DNA of 64,000 nucleotides, from the NCBI GenBank assembly GCA_024228935.1, contig JAAESX010000090.1, positions 1 to 64,000 on the forward strand, given 5' to 3'. Made by a program: the position numbers and the translations under genes. Positions 7,627-15,860 of this stretch are shown here, piece by piece (position 1 is the first letter of the stretch; each line of letters starts with the position of its first letter). The stretch comes from Pseudomonadota bacterium (GTDB lineage: Bacteria; Myxococcota_A; UBA796; CAJQPC01). A model generated the notes under the pieces. It ran no database searches. It saw only the letters and a list, made by a program, of their open reading frames with translations, and was not told the DNA's origin.

Positions 7627-8406
7627 GTGCTCGTCGATCCCCAGAGCCATGACCAGCCGTTCCGGTTCGTGACCGCCTCGCCGGCGTTCTCCGAGGCGTT
7701 CTGCCAGGAACTCTCCGCTCTGTTCGACGATCCCTCGCTCACCTGGACCGAGCACCGGACGTTCTACGAGGCCTCGATCTCGGATGTGACCCACCGGGTG
7801 CGCGTGCCCCAGGAGCTCATCGATCAGCTGGCCGACCTGCTCGACGTCCCGCTCACCTCGCACACCCAGGTCACGGCCCAGCGCATGGTCCCGGGCCAGT
7901 TCGCCGAGCCACACACCGACCGTCCGCTGCTCGGGTACGAGTCGGTGCGCGTCGTGCTCCAGCTGAATCGGAGCTGGACGCGCGGGGGTGAGCTCGTCCT
8001 GGGAGACACGCTCAGGCCGCCGCGGTGGAACTCGGCCTTCGCGTTCGTGCTGCACCCGGGCGCCGTCCACGCCATCCGGACCGTGGAGGAGGAACGCCAC
8101 ACCATCGTCTTCCACTTCTGGCACGCCGCGAACACACTCGAGCTGGCCGAGGCGGTCGCCGAGCTGTTCGAGGGGCTGTCGTTCGCCGGCCTCGGTGACT
8201 TCGACGCGCCGGAGATGTCCGAGGAGGAGAGCCACGAGGCCGGCTGCATCGCTTGGTGCTGTCGGCAGTGGGGCCGGGACGATCCTGCCGCCCAGGCGCT
8301 CGCCCGCTACCTGACGCGTCTCCGCCGCCAGGAGTTCGATCCGCTCGCCGAGCGGGTTCCGCCGGGGACGGGCCTGCCGATCGAGGCGCTGGCGTACCCT
8401 GTCTGA
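7627..8406 (+). CDS. 2-oxoglutarate/Fe(II)-dependent oxygenase (prolyl 4-hydroxylase-like)
   Basis: A 259-aa protein with the iron-binding facial triad H96-T-D98 (PHTDRP) and H148 (GAVHAI), and R157 as probable 2-oxoglutarate ligand. The strand pattern ELVLGD and FAFVLHPG fits the double-stranded beta-helix of P4H-type oxygenases. The substrate is unknown; a protein or small-molecule side chain would be hydroxylated. A further 100 residues after the domain, with a CIAWCCRQW cluster, are not recognised. The GTG start lacks a Shine-Dalgarno, and a TTACGA box lies six bases upstream. Confidence 0.75.
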   Translation: MLVDPQSHDQPFRFVTASPAFSEAFCQELSALFDDPSLTWTEHRTFYEASISDVTHRVRVPQELIDQLADLLDVPLTSHTQVTAQRMVPGQFAEPHTDRPLLGYESVRVVLQLNRSWTRGGELVLGDTLRPPRWNSAFAFVLHPGAVHAIRTVEEERHTIVFHFWHAANTLELAEAVAELFEGLSFAGLGDFDAPEMSEEESHEAGCIAWCCRQWGRDDPAAQALARYLTRLRRQEFDPLAERVPPGTGLPIEALAYPV

Positions 8407-8432
8407 CAGACCCCTCCGCGCGGTGCTACTAT
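8403..8432 (+). promoter_or_regulatory. Extended -10 promoter of the first DUF2330 gene
   Basis: CTGACA (8403-8408), an 18-base spacer and TGCTACTAT (extended -10, hexamer 8427-8432) precede the gene. The predicted start site near 8440 rules out the ATG at 8431 and supports translation from 8467. Confidence 0.6.
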
Positions 8433-8466
8433 GGGCGTGCAGGCAGGGAACACACGGGGCACCCGC

Positions 8467-9861
8467 ATGACGTTTCTCTCGATCCTCCTTGCTGGTCCTT
8501 CCGCCCACGCCTTCTGCGGCAGCTACGTCGGGACCGCGGGCTCGGACCTCTACAACGAAGCGAGCGAGGTCGTCCTCGTCCGCGAGGGCACGACCACGAC
8601 GCTGTCGATGGCCAACGACTTCCAGGGCGAGCTGGAGGAGTTCGCGATGATCGTCCCGGTCCCGGTCGTGCTGACCGAGGAGGACGTCCGGGTGCTCGAC
8701 CCCGCGCTCTTCGACCGGCTCGACATCTACTCGGGGCCACGGCTCGTCAGCTACACCTGCGACGAGCTGTACCCGGAGCCGCCCGAGTTCGAGCGTCCGG
8801 AGAGCGGGTTCGGCTGTATGTCCAAGGACTACGAGCTGAGCGCCCAGGCGGACACTGGCATGATGACGGTCGACGCTGAAGAGACCAGCGTCGAGGTCGA
8901 GTCCCAGTTCATCGTCGGCGAGTACGAGGTCGTCGTGCTGAGCGCCGAGGACTCGCTCGACATGCTCCAGTGGCTCAGCGACGAGGGCTACCAGGTCAGC
9001 CCGAACCAGGAGGAGCTCATCCAGGAGTACCTGGACAACGGCTCGTTCTTCTTCGCGGCGCGGGTCTTCACGGACCGCATGCCGGCGGGCCAGGAGTCGC
9101 TGTCCCCCATCCAGTTCACCTACGAGAGCGAGGGCTTCTCGCTGCCCATCCGGCTGGGGACGACCAACTCGACGGGCTCGCAGGACCTGGTCATCTACGC
9201 CATCACCTCGCCGGAGAAGGGCCGACTCGGCATCAGCAACTACGAGGAGGCCGAGCTCGAGAGCGTCTGCCTCTACGACGAGTCCCAGTTCGAGGACTTC
9301 GGGGAGTTCTACACGGGCCGCTTCGACCTGGCCGTCGACAACCAGCCGATGTGGGTCGCCGAGTACGGCTGGCTGCTGCAGAACAACAGCAACAAGTGCG
9401 ACCCGTGTCCGCCGGAGATCGGGGACGACCCCTTCCCGGTCAGCGACGCCATCGCGCTCGGTTGGGGCGACGTCGATGTCGCTGACACGGGCTGGAGGTG
9501 GGGCGTGACGCTGCCCGACTTCTACTTCTCGCGGCTGCACGTCCGGTACACGCCGGAGCAGGCGACCCAGGACCTGGCGCTCTACGAGTCGGGCATCAAC
9601 GACAACATCCAGCAGCGCTACGTCCAGTACGAGACGTACCTCGAGAGCGAGTACCCGATCTGCGACTGGGGCATGGTCACGGACGACCCGGGCACGTGCG
9701 CGGACGAGTCCAAGGAGATGCGCCAGCGGATGAAGTACTACGAGGGCGAGTCCGACGAGGGCACCGGTGGCTGTGCCTCGGCGGACACGCGCTGGTCGGT
9801 CGTGGCATCTCTCGGGATGCTGTCGGCGCTGGTGGTCCTCGCGCGTCGGCGAGAGGACTGA
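8467..9861 (+). CDS. DUF2330 surface protein with MYXO-CTERM-like tail
   Basis: A 464-aa protein. Signal peptide MTFLSILLAGPSAHA is followed by FCGSYVG, the start of the DUF2330 family common in Myxococcota, with the conserved FAMIVPVPVVL and EGFSLPIRLGT segments. The C-terminus is GGCAS, a hydrophobic helix (about 448-459) and RRRED, the Cys-helix-Arg pattern of proteins sorted to the myxobacterial surface. A paralogue with the same architecture is encoded at 59708. The role is unknown. The next gene, convergent, is a rhomboid protease. Confidence 0.8.
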   Translation: MTFLSILLAGPSAHAFCGSYVGTAGSDLYNEASEVVLVREGTTTTLSMANDFQGELEEFAMIVPVPVVLTEEDVRVLDPALFDRLDIYSGPRLVSYTCDELYPEPPEFERPESGFGCMSKDYELSAQADTGMMTVDAEETSVEVESQFIVGEYEVVVLSAEDSLDMLQWLSDEGYQVSPNQEELIQEYLDNGSFFFAARVFTDRMPAGQESLSPIQFTYESEGFSLPIRLGTTNSTGSQDLVIYAITSPEKGRLGISNYEEAELESVCLYDESQFEDFGEFYTGRFDLAVDNQPMWVAEYGWLLQNNSNKCDPCPPEIGDDPFPVSDAIALGWGDVDVADTGWRWGVTLPDFYFSRLHVRYTPEQATQDLALYESGINDNIQQRYVQYETYLESEYPICDWGMVTDDPGTCADESKEMRQRMKYYEGESDEGTGGCASADTRWSVVASLGMLSALVVLARRRED

Positions 9862-9864
9862 GCG

Positions 9865-10470
9865 TCAGCCCTTCTTCTTCTTCATGGCGCCACCGAGCAC
9901 CTTGGCGACGAAGAGCCCGCCCAGGAACCCGAAGAGGTGGGCCTGCCAGCTGATCCCGGCGAACAGGCCGGGCAGCATCGTGAGCAGGGCCCCTCCGAAG
10001 AAGAACCCGACGCCGCCGGCCATGATCATCGGTCCGGCGCGTCGCTCGTACCAGCCTCGTCCCAGCAGGAAGCCGATGAGGCCGAAGATGACGCCGCTGG
10101 CCCCCACGTGGATGGAGCCGGTGGCGCCGAAGAGCCAGCAGCCCAGGCCGCTCGTGAGCGCAGAGACCAGCGAGACGACGACGAAGTCGGTCCGCTTCCT
10201 CTCCATCGACATGAACGCCAGCGGCACGCCAGCGATGACGTTGCCGATGAGGTGACCCCAGCCCGCATGCAGCAGCGGCATCGCCAGGATGCCGGCCACG
10301 CCCGTGGCCGTTCGGGGAGCCACGCCGTACGCCAGCAAGTCCCAGCCCATCAGCCAGTTGACGGTGGTGATTCCGGTCAGCGCCGCCGCCGCCCCGATGG
10401 ACCACTTTGCGGCCTTCTTCAGGTCGGTGACGAGGGCGCCGGCTTCGCGCGCGATCAGGCTCTTTCCCAT
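9865..10470 (-). CDS. Rhomboid-family intramembrane serine protease
   Basis: A 201-aa protein with about six membrane helices. The family signatures are H68-AGWGH73-LIGN77, the nucleophile S126 in GASG, and H178 in QAHLFG, giving the Ser/His dyad. Rhomboids cut transmembrane segments. The gene lies between two genes whose products end in a Cys-helix-Arg tail, the kind of substrate processed by rhombosortase/myxosortase-like enzymes, so a sorting role is possible but not shown. TACCCT ends six bases before the ATG and no Shine-Dalgarno is present. The C-terminus is lysine-rich (MKKKKG). Confidence 0.88.
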   Translation of the reverse strand: MGKSLIAREAGALVTDLKKAAKWSIGAAAALTGITTVNWLMGWDLLAYGVAPRTATGVAGILAMPLLHAGWGHLIGNVIAGVPLAFMSMERKRTDFVVVSLVSALTSGLGCWLFGATGSIHVGASGVIFGLIGFLLGRGWYERRAGPMIMAGGVGFFFGGALLTMLPGLFAGISWQAHLFGFLGGLFVAKVLGGAMKKKKG

Positions 10471-10476
10471 GCCCCC

Positions 10477-10482
10477 AGGGTA
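10477..10482 (-). promoter_or_regulatory. -10 box TACCCT of the rhomboid gene
   Basis: TACCCT followed by exactly six bases and the ATG; consistent with a leaderless transcript. Confidence 0.45.
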
Positions 10483-10539
10483 CGCGACGCCACGCGCCCC
10501 TATTGCTGATACGTTGGCGGCCAGAAATCCGGGTTCCCC

Positions 10540-11763
10540 ATGCTCCTGCTCATCGCCTCTGCTCACGCCTACGAGTCCCCTTCCATCGACGTCGAGCTGC
10601 GCGACGAGGTCGATGTCTTCGAGGAGATCGAGTTCGACAGCGGCTGGGTCCCATCGGGCTCGCCCGTCGCCGTCCGGTTCCAGACCATCGCCGAGGGTGG
10701 CTCGCTGGTCGAGATGGACGGGCTGTCCTGGGTCTACTGGCCCCCGGCCATCACGCACGGGTACGACCCGGAGCCCGAGACCGGCGTCTACGAGCTGGAC
10801 TCGACCGTCGGCACCACGGTCGACGCCAAGATCGACTGGAGCGGCTTCTACTACGAGGCCAGCGTCTACGCGGACACCACGCGCTTCGAGGGCGAGGTCC
10901 TGTTCGACCCGTGGCTCTTCGAGGACCAGGAGGTCAACTCGGTGGGCGTCGAGAGCGAGGGCGCCCAGGCCGAGCTCTTCCGGTACGAGCAGGACGTCAT
11001 CACCGCAGTCAGCATCTACATCGCGGTCGACCAGCGGATGGACGCGTGGGCGTCGTTCGCCGGCAAGGACTTCACGACGAACGGCAGCGTCATCGACACG
11101 ATCGACGGCGTCGAGGAGTTCGAAGCGACCGGTCAGCCCGTCCTCGAGCTCGAGTCCACGTTCACCGGTCTGTACGCCGGCGGACTCGACATGGTGTTCG
11201 TACCGACCATCGGCGTCTGCATCGACGTGGTGGGCTGCTACGACGTGGCCAGCTTCGACGTGCCCATCGAGGCGGCGAGCGCCGACTTCGAGCGCGAGTT
11301 CGAGACGATGTACCTCGACCACCCGTTGCCGCTGATGGTCGTCGAGCAGACCGACTGTGCCTTCGGCGAGGTCGAGCTCGGCGAGATCGCGACCTGTGAG
11401 ATCGAGATCCTCAACTGGGGTGACCTGGACCTCGAGGGGACGGCCGGCATCCTGGGCGCGGGCGAGTTCCGCGTCTTCCCGGGCGACATCTACGCGAACG
11501 CCGCGGTGGGGGATGGTCTGACGGTCACCTTCGAGCCGACGGTCGAGGGCGATCAGGCCGCGGACCTGATCCTGAACACCTCGGATCCGCTCGAGCCCGC
11601 GTACGCCATCGCGCTGTCGGGGACGGGCATCGTGATCGAGCCGGACCCGGTGATCATCCCGAGCGAGGTCGGCGTGTGTGGCTGCACCACGACCTCGACC
11701 CGCGGTGGGATCGCCGGCATCTTCGGCCTGCTCGGACTGCTACTCGTCCGTCGCCGTCGCTGA
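10540..11763 (+). CDS. Secreted protein with ASH/HYDIN-like domain and MYXO-CTERM-like tail
   Basis: A 407-aa protein with an exceptionally short signal (MLLLIASAHA). About 250 acidic residues of unknown fold follow. Residues 268-366 form an immunoglobulin-like ASH/HYDIN (choice-of-anchor) domain, recognisable from DCAFGEVELGEIATCEI to AIALSGTG. The end is VCGCTTTSTRGG, a hydrophobic helix and RRRR, a Cys-helix-Arg surface-sorting tail. Probably cell-surface. It diverges from the rhomboid gene, with 69 bases between the starts. Confidence 0.7.
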   Translation: MLLLIASAHAYESPSIDVELRDEVDVFEEIEFDSGWVPSGSPVAVRFQTIAEGGSLVEMDGLSWVYWPPAITHGYDPEPETGVYELDSTVGTTVDAKIDWSGFYYEASVYADTTRFEGEVLFDPWLFEDQEVNSVGVESEGAQAELFRYEQDVITAVSIYIAVDQRMDAWASFAGKDFTTNGSVIDTIDGVEEFEATGQPVLELESTFTGLYAGGLDMVFVPTIGVCIDVVGCYDVASFDVPIEAASADFEREFETMYLDHPLPLMVVEQTDCAFGEVELGEIATCEIEILNWGDLDLEGTAGILGAGEFRVFPGDIYANAAVGDGLTVTFEPTVEGDQAADLILNTSDPLEPAYAIALSGTGIVIEPDPVIIPSEVGVCGCTTTSTRGGIAGIFGLLGLLLVRRRR

Positions 11764-12075
11764 GCGCTGGATCGGCGGGCGCCCCAGTCCGTCGAGCGCC
11801 GCGCGGGCGTCCTGGGCCGTGTCGAACCAGGTGATGTCGGCCCGCGGATGCTCCTCGAGCAGGCCCCGGCCGGTGACGTAGACAAGTGTCACGAAGCCCG
11901 TGGCGCGGTCTCGCATCAACCCATGGCCTTCGTCGCGCGCGACGGGGTGCGTACGCTCCCAGCAGTCCCGGGTCAGGTTCGCTTCGACCTTCCACAGACC
12001 GTCGCTGTCTCGTAGGAAGATCGAAGGGACCCCGCTCCGGGCCGTCTCAGCGTCGAAGTCACTCACGAACTCCAT
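11740..12075 (-). CDS. Hypothetical protein (111 aa)
   Basis: A soluble 111-aa protein (start MEFVSDFDAET) with a predicted alternating strand/helix pattern, e.g. GFVTLVYVTGRGLLEE and ITWFDTAQDARAAL. No family is recognised. An alternative ATG at 12090 would add five residues. Its 3' end overlaps the upstream surface-protein gene by 24 bases, and its start lies only 14 bases from the divergent DUF547 gene (overlapping it if the longer start is used). Confidence 0.5.
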   Translation of the reverse strand: MEFVSDFDAETARSGVPSIFLRDSDGLWKVEANLTRDCWERTHPVARDEGHGLMRDRATGFVTLVYVTGRGLLEEHPRADITWFDTAQDARAALDGLGRPPIQRSATATDE

Positions 12076-12088
12076 GCCCAAGGGTGCC

Positions 12089-12820
12089 ATGCTCCTGCTC
12101 CTCGCTTCCGCCGCCAGCGCCGGTGACCACGCCGACTGGAACGCCATCGTGTCCGCCAACGTCCAGGGGCGGAAGGTCAGCTACTCCACGATCGACACCG
12201 CGGCACTCGATGCGTACCTGGCGAAGCTCGCCGCGGCCTCGGCGCCGACGGAGAAGAACGCGCAGCTGGCGTTCTGGATGAACGCCTACAACGCGCTCAC
12301 GGTCGACCTGATCCTCGACAACCCCGGCATCGCCTCGATCCAGGACCTGGACGAGGGAGACCCCTGGAATGCTCGCTCGTTCACGGTGGCGGGCCAGTCG
12401 GTCACGCTGAACCACATCGAGAACGAGATCCTCCGACCGCTGGGCGATCCTCGGATCCACGCCGGCGTGAACTGCGCGAGCAAGGGCTGCCCGCCGCTTT
12501 TCAACGAGGCGTTCGAGGCCACCACGGTCGACGAGCAGCTGAACCGCGCGACGGCGAACTGGATCGCGACGAACGCGTACAAGACCAGCAAGTCGATGGA
12601 CGAGATCCACGTGAGCAAGATCTTCGAGTGGTACGGCGACGACTTCGCGGCGTACGGCGCAGCGCGCAAGGACCTGCCCGGGGTCGATGGTCAGCTCGAG
12701 CAGGCGCTGAACTTCATCGCGGCGTACGGCGGCGAGAGCGACGTGACCGAGGTCGGGGCGAACCCGAACGCGACCTACGCCTACCTGGAGTACAGCTGGA
12801 AGCTCAACGCCGCGAAGTAG
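12089..12820 (+). CDS. DUF547 domain secreted protein
   Basis: A 243-aa protein with signal MLLLLASAASAG. The DUF547 motifs are AFWMNAYNALTVDLIL (about 62-77), HIENEILRP, and VNCASKGCPPL with its two Cys. Function of the family is unknown; many members are exported and occur in aquatic bacteria. The start was chosen for the AAGGG sequence five bases upstream. An ATG at 12074 would add MPKGA and a charged N-terminus, and cannot be excluded. Confidence 0.75.
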   Translation: MLLLLASAASAGDHADWNAIVSANVQGRKVSYSTIDTAALDAYLAKLAAASAPTEKNAQLAFWMNAYNALTVDLILDNPGIASIQDLDEGDPWNARSFTVAGQSVTLNHIENEILRPLGDPRIHAGVNCASKGCPPLFNEAFEATTVDEQLNRATANWIATNAYKTSKSMDEIHVSKIFEWYGDDFAAYGAARKDLPGVDGQLEQALNFIAAYGGESDVTEVGANPNATYAYLEYSWKLNAAK

Positions 12821-12839
12821 CGGCGGTCCAGATCGGGGC

Positions 12840-14411
12840 TCAGTGCTTGAGCTCGGCCCCGGTGTCCGCGACAGGGTCCAGCTCGATCAGCGGATCGCTG
12901 CGCTCGTCGCCCCAGTGGGTGCCGGGCAGCGTGTAGGTCGGGTCGAACGGCCGCATCTCCACCATCTGGGCGCGCGGGTAGGTCATCTCTTCGATGAGTC
13001 CGATTCCACCTTCGTTTCCGCTACCGGATCGTCCGAGGCCGACGCAGGGCAGCGTGAGCGCGCGGGTCGTCGTGGCCCGGTTCACCAGCAGCCGGCCCGT
13101 GCGCAGGCGACCGCTGATGTACTCCATGTCGTGGTCCTCGCTCGGGAAGAGCGCGGTCGACAGCCGGTAGTAGGCCTGGTTGTGCAGCGCGATGGCCTCG
13201 TCCAGGCTGCTCACCGGGTAGACCAGGAGCGTCGGGCCGGGGGGCTCCTCGTTCAGGAACGCGCTGCCCGCCATCCAGTCGACCTCGTGGATCGCCGGGC
13301 TGACGTAGAAGCCACGTCGCGACGTGCGGGTCAGGCTCTGGCCCTCGAGGATCGCCTTGTGGCCCTTCTTCTCGAGCGCGCGTCCGTACCGCCGGAAGCG
13401 GCTGCGGGCGTTCTCGCTGATCAGTGGACCCATGAAGACGTCGCCGTCGAAGCCGTACCCGATCTCGAGCCGCCGGGTCTGCTCGACCAGGCGTGAGAGG
13501 AAGGGCTCGAGCACGCTCTTCTCGACGATCACGCGGGCCGTCGTGTCGTGACGCTGGCCGGTGGTCATGAAGGCGCCGGTCATGACCTCGTAGGTGGCTC
13601 GCTCCAGGTCCGCCCCGTCCAGGACCATCGCGATGCCCTTGCCGCCGGACTCGTAGACCACCGGGAGCTCGGGCCGGTCGAAGACCTGCCGCCGGACCTC
13701 CATGGCCGTCGCGAACGAGCCGGTCACGACCAGCCCGTCGATGTCGGGGTGGGTGATGAGCTTCTTGCCGACGCCCGAGCCGGAGCCCTGGACCATGTTC
13801 ACGACGCCGCGCGGCATCCGGCACTGGTCCCACAGCTCGGCGATGAGCTGGCCCACGCCCGGTGTGAACTTGGACGGCTTGTAGATGACGCTGTTGCCGG
13901 CCAGGATCGCCGCGGCCGAGTAGGTCGCGGTGATGAGCGCAGGCTGGTTGTACGGCGTGAGCATCGCCACGACGCCCCGGGGCATGCGCTCGGTTCGTCC
14001 GGGCTGGTCGTTCAGCTCGATCGGGGCGATCCGTTCGACCCCCTTCTCGATCAGGACGTCCAGTGACTTCAGGGTCTCGATCACCTCGCTTCGGGACTCC
14101 CAGATGGGCTTCCCGGTCTCGCGGGTGATCATCGAGACGAGGCGCTCGCGACCCTTGGCGATGGCTTGACGGAACCTGCGCAGGCCGTGGGCCCGGTCCG
14201 TGAGCGGGACGGCGCCCCAGATGCGAGCCGCCACGCGGGCGTGGTCCACGGCGTCGTCGACCGACGCCTCCGAGAAGCAGAACCGGCCCAGGACGTCGCT
14301 CCGGTCGCCCGGATTGATGCCGTTGATGTAGCCGTCGACCTGCTCGGGTCGGATGAACGAGCCGTAGACGTAGTCCCCCTTCCGAACGAGACGGTCTCGG
14401 GTGTCGTCCAC
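12840..14411 (-). CDS. Aldehyde dehydrogenase homologue lacking the catalytic Cys
   Basis: A 523-aa ALDH-superfamily protein. The NAD-binding and active-site Asn region MLTPYNQPALI and the general-base E254 (VVYESGGKG) are present. The nucleophile motif, normally GQ-x-C, reads G-Q-R-H288, so the thiol is replaced by His. The later EEIFGP motif is altered to EEPPGP. The E254-H288 spacing of 34 residues equals that of active enzymes, so the alignment is secure. It may be a dead or repurposed ALDH, with an acyl/aldehyde-binding, structural or regulatory role. GGGAG-type Shine-Dalgarno and an upstream TATAAT box are present. Confidence 0.85.
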   Translation of the reverse strand: MDDTRDRLVRKGDYVYGSFIRPEQVDGYINGINPGDRSDVLGRFCFSEASVDDAVDHARVAARIWGAVPLTDRAHGLRRFRQAIAKGRERLVSMITRETGKPIWESRSEVIETLKSLDVLIEKGVERIAPIELNDQPGRTERMPRGVVAMLTPYNQPALITATYSAAAILAGNSVIYKPSKFTPGVGQLIAELWDQCRMPRGVVNMVQGSGSGVGKKLITHPDIDGLVVTGSFATAMEVRRQVFDRPELPVVYESGGKGIAMVLDGADLERATYEVMTGAFMTTGQRHDTTARVIVEKSVLEPFLSRLVEQTRRLEIGYGFDGDVFMGPLISENARSRFRRYGRALEKKGHKAILEGQSLTRTSRRGFYVSPAIHEVDWMAGSAFLNEEPPGPTLLVYPVSSLDEAIALHNQAYYRLSTALFPSEDHDMEYISGRLRTGRLLVNRATTTRALTLPCVGLGRSGSGNEGGIGLIEEMTYPRAQMVEMRPFDPTYTLPGTHWGDERSDPLIELDPVADTGAELKH

Positions 14412-14437
14412 GTGGCTCCCAGGGTCGTGCCGGTCGG

Positions 14438-14443
14438 ATTATA
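14438..14443 (-). promoter_or_regulatory. TATAAT -10 box between the ALDH and CBS genes
   Basis: A perfect TATAAT reads towards the ALDH gene. The same bases read ATTATA/TATAGC on the plus strand, so the site could serve the divergent cystathionine beta-synthase operon too. Such an AT-rich hexamer stands out in this GC-rich DNA. Confidence 0.5.
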
Positions 14444-14468
14444 GCGCCCGCCCTTTCTGGAGGCCCGC

Positions 14469-15860
14469 GTGCGCAACGTCCACGACAATGTCCTGAGCTG
14501 TGTCGGAGACACCCCGATCGTTCGACTGAACAGCGTGACCGAGGGCCTGCAGGCCCAGGTCTACGTGAAGCTCGAGATGCTCAACCCGGGCGGCTCGATC
14601 AAGGACCGCATCGCGCTGCAGATCATCCGCGACGCGCAGGAAGCGGGCGATCTCCCCGCCGGCGGCCTCATCGTCGAGGGAACGAGCGGGAACACCGGTG
14701 CTGGCCTGGCGATGGTCGGCGCGGTCGAGGGCTTCCCCTGCACGTTCGTCATGCCGGACAAGCAGAGCGAGGAGAAGCGCGCTGCTCTCCGGGCGTACGG
14801 CGCCAAGGTCGTCGTGACCCCCACGGCTGTCGAGCCCGAGGATCCGCGCAGCTACTACTCGGTCAGCACGGCGCTGGGGAACGAGGAGGGGGCGTACTTC
14901 GCGAACCAGTACCACAACCCCAGCAACCCGAAGACGCACTACAACTCGACCGCTCCCGAGATGTGGGAGCAGATGGACGGCCAGATCGACGCCGTCATCT
15001 GTGGCCTGGGCACCGGCGGCACGATCACCGGGATCGGCCGCTGGATGAAGGAGCAGGACCGCGACGTGAAGATGGTCGGCGTGGACCCCGTCGGGTCGCT
15101 GTACTTCGACTACTTCCACACCGGTCAGATGACCCAGCCCCACACGTACATCGTGGAGGGCATCGGCGAGGACTTCCTCCCGACGACCATCGACTTCCAG
15201 TTCATCGACGACCTGGTCCGCGTGAACGACAAGGAGTGCATGGTCATGACGCGCCGCCTCGTCCGCGAGGAGGGCCTGTTCTGCGGTGGCTCCAGCGGCG
15301 CCGCCGTCGCAGGTGCGCTGAAGTGGGTCGAGCGGAACGACTCGCCCGACCTCAAGGTGCTCATCGTGCTCCCCGACTCGGGCAGCCGGTACCTGTCGAA
15401 GATCTACAACGACAACTGGATGCGCGAGAACGGCTTCCTTGACGATGACTCGGGCCTGGGCCGCGTGCGCGACCTGCAGAAGCGGCTCGGCAAGCGCGAG
15501 CTGATCTCGGTCAGCGGCAGCGCGTCCGTGAACGAGGTCATCGGCACGATGAAGCTCAACGGCGTCTCGCAGGTCCCGGTCCTGGAGGACGGCCAGATCC
15601 AGGGCGTCCTGACGGACAAGGTCCTGCTCGAGAAGGCGCTCCAGCGTGGCGGCGGCAAGACCCCGGCGAACGAGCTGGCCACGGCCGAGTTCTGCACCAT
15701 CGAGCCCGACGAGCACGTCGCCGTCCTGATGGATCTCTTCAAGCGGTACAAGGTCGCCTTCATCGTGAAGAGCGAAGGCAAGCGCCACCAGGTGCTGGAC
15801 ATCATCACGCGCATCGACGTCATCGACTTCCTGTCGGCGCGCACCGCGGGTGGCAAGTGA
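14469..15860 (+). CDS. Cystathionine beta-synthase
   Basis: A 463-aa PLP enzyme that condenses serine and homocysteine to cystathionine (reverse transsulfuration). K45 in GGSIKDR binds PLP, GTSGNTG (about 76-82) holds the substrate carboxylate and GLGTGGT binds the cofactor phosphate. Two CBS (Bateman) domains fill residues 335-460 and may sense adenosyl ligands. There is no N-terminal heme region. GTG start with GGAGG Shine-Dalgarno. It is the first of six overlapping genes; the stop overlaps the next start by four bases (GTGA), and the partner enzyme follows directly. Confidence 0.93.
   Translation: MRNVHDNVLSCVGDTPIVRLNSVTEGLQAQVYVKLEMLNPGGSIKDRIALQIIRDAQEAGDLPAGGLIVEGTSGNTGAGLAMVGAVEGFPCTFVMPDKQSEEKRAALRAYGAKVVVTPTAVEPEDPRSYYSVSTALGNEEGAYFANQYHNPSNPKTHYNSTAPEMWEQMDGQIDAVICGLGTGGTITGIGRWMKEQDRDVKMVGVDPVGSLYFDYFHTGQMTQPHTYIVEGIGEDFLPTTIDFQFIDDLVRVNDKECMVMTRRLVREEGLFCGGSSGAAVAGALKWVERNDSPDLKVLIVLPDSGSRYLSKIYNDNWMRENGFLDDDSGLGRVRDLQKRLGKRELISVSGSASVNEVIGTMKLNGVSQVPVLEDGQIQGVLTDKVLLEKALQRGGGKTPANELATAEFCTIEPDEHVAVLMDLFKRYKVAFIVKSEGKRHQVLDIITRIDVIDFLSARTAGGK

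Noticed and set aside
8431..8466. Upstream ATG extending the first DUF2330 protein by 12 residues
   Set aside because: The ATG lies within the -10 box TACTAT, and the extension would bury the signal peptide.
7615..9540. 641-codon antisense frame over the oxygenase and DUF2330 genes
   Set aside because: Both sense genes have recognisable domains and promoters; the antisense product is low-complexity.
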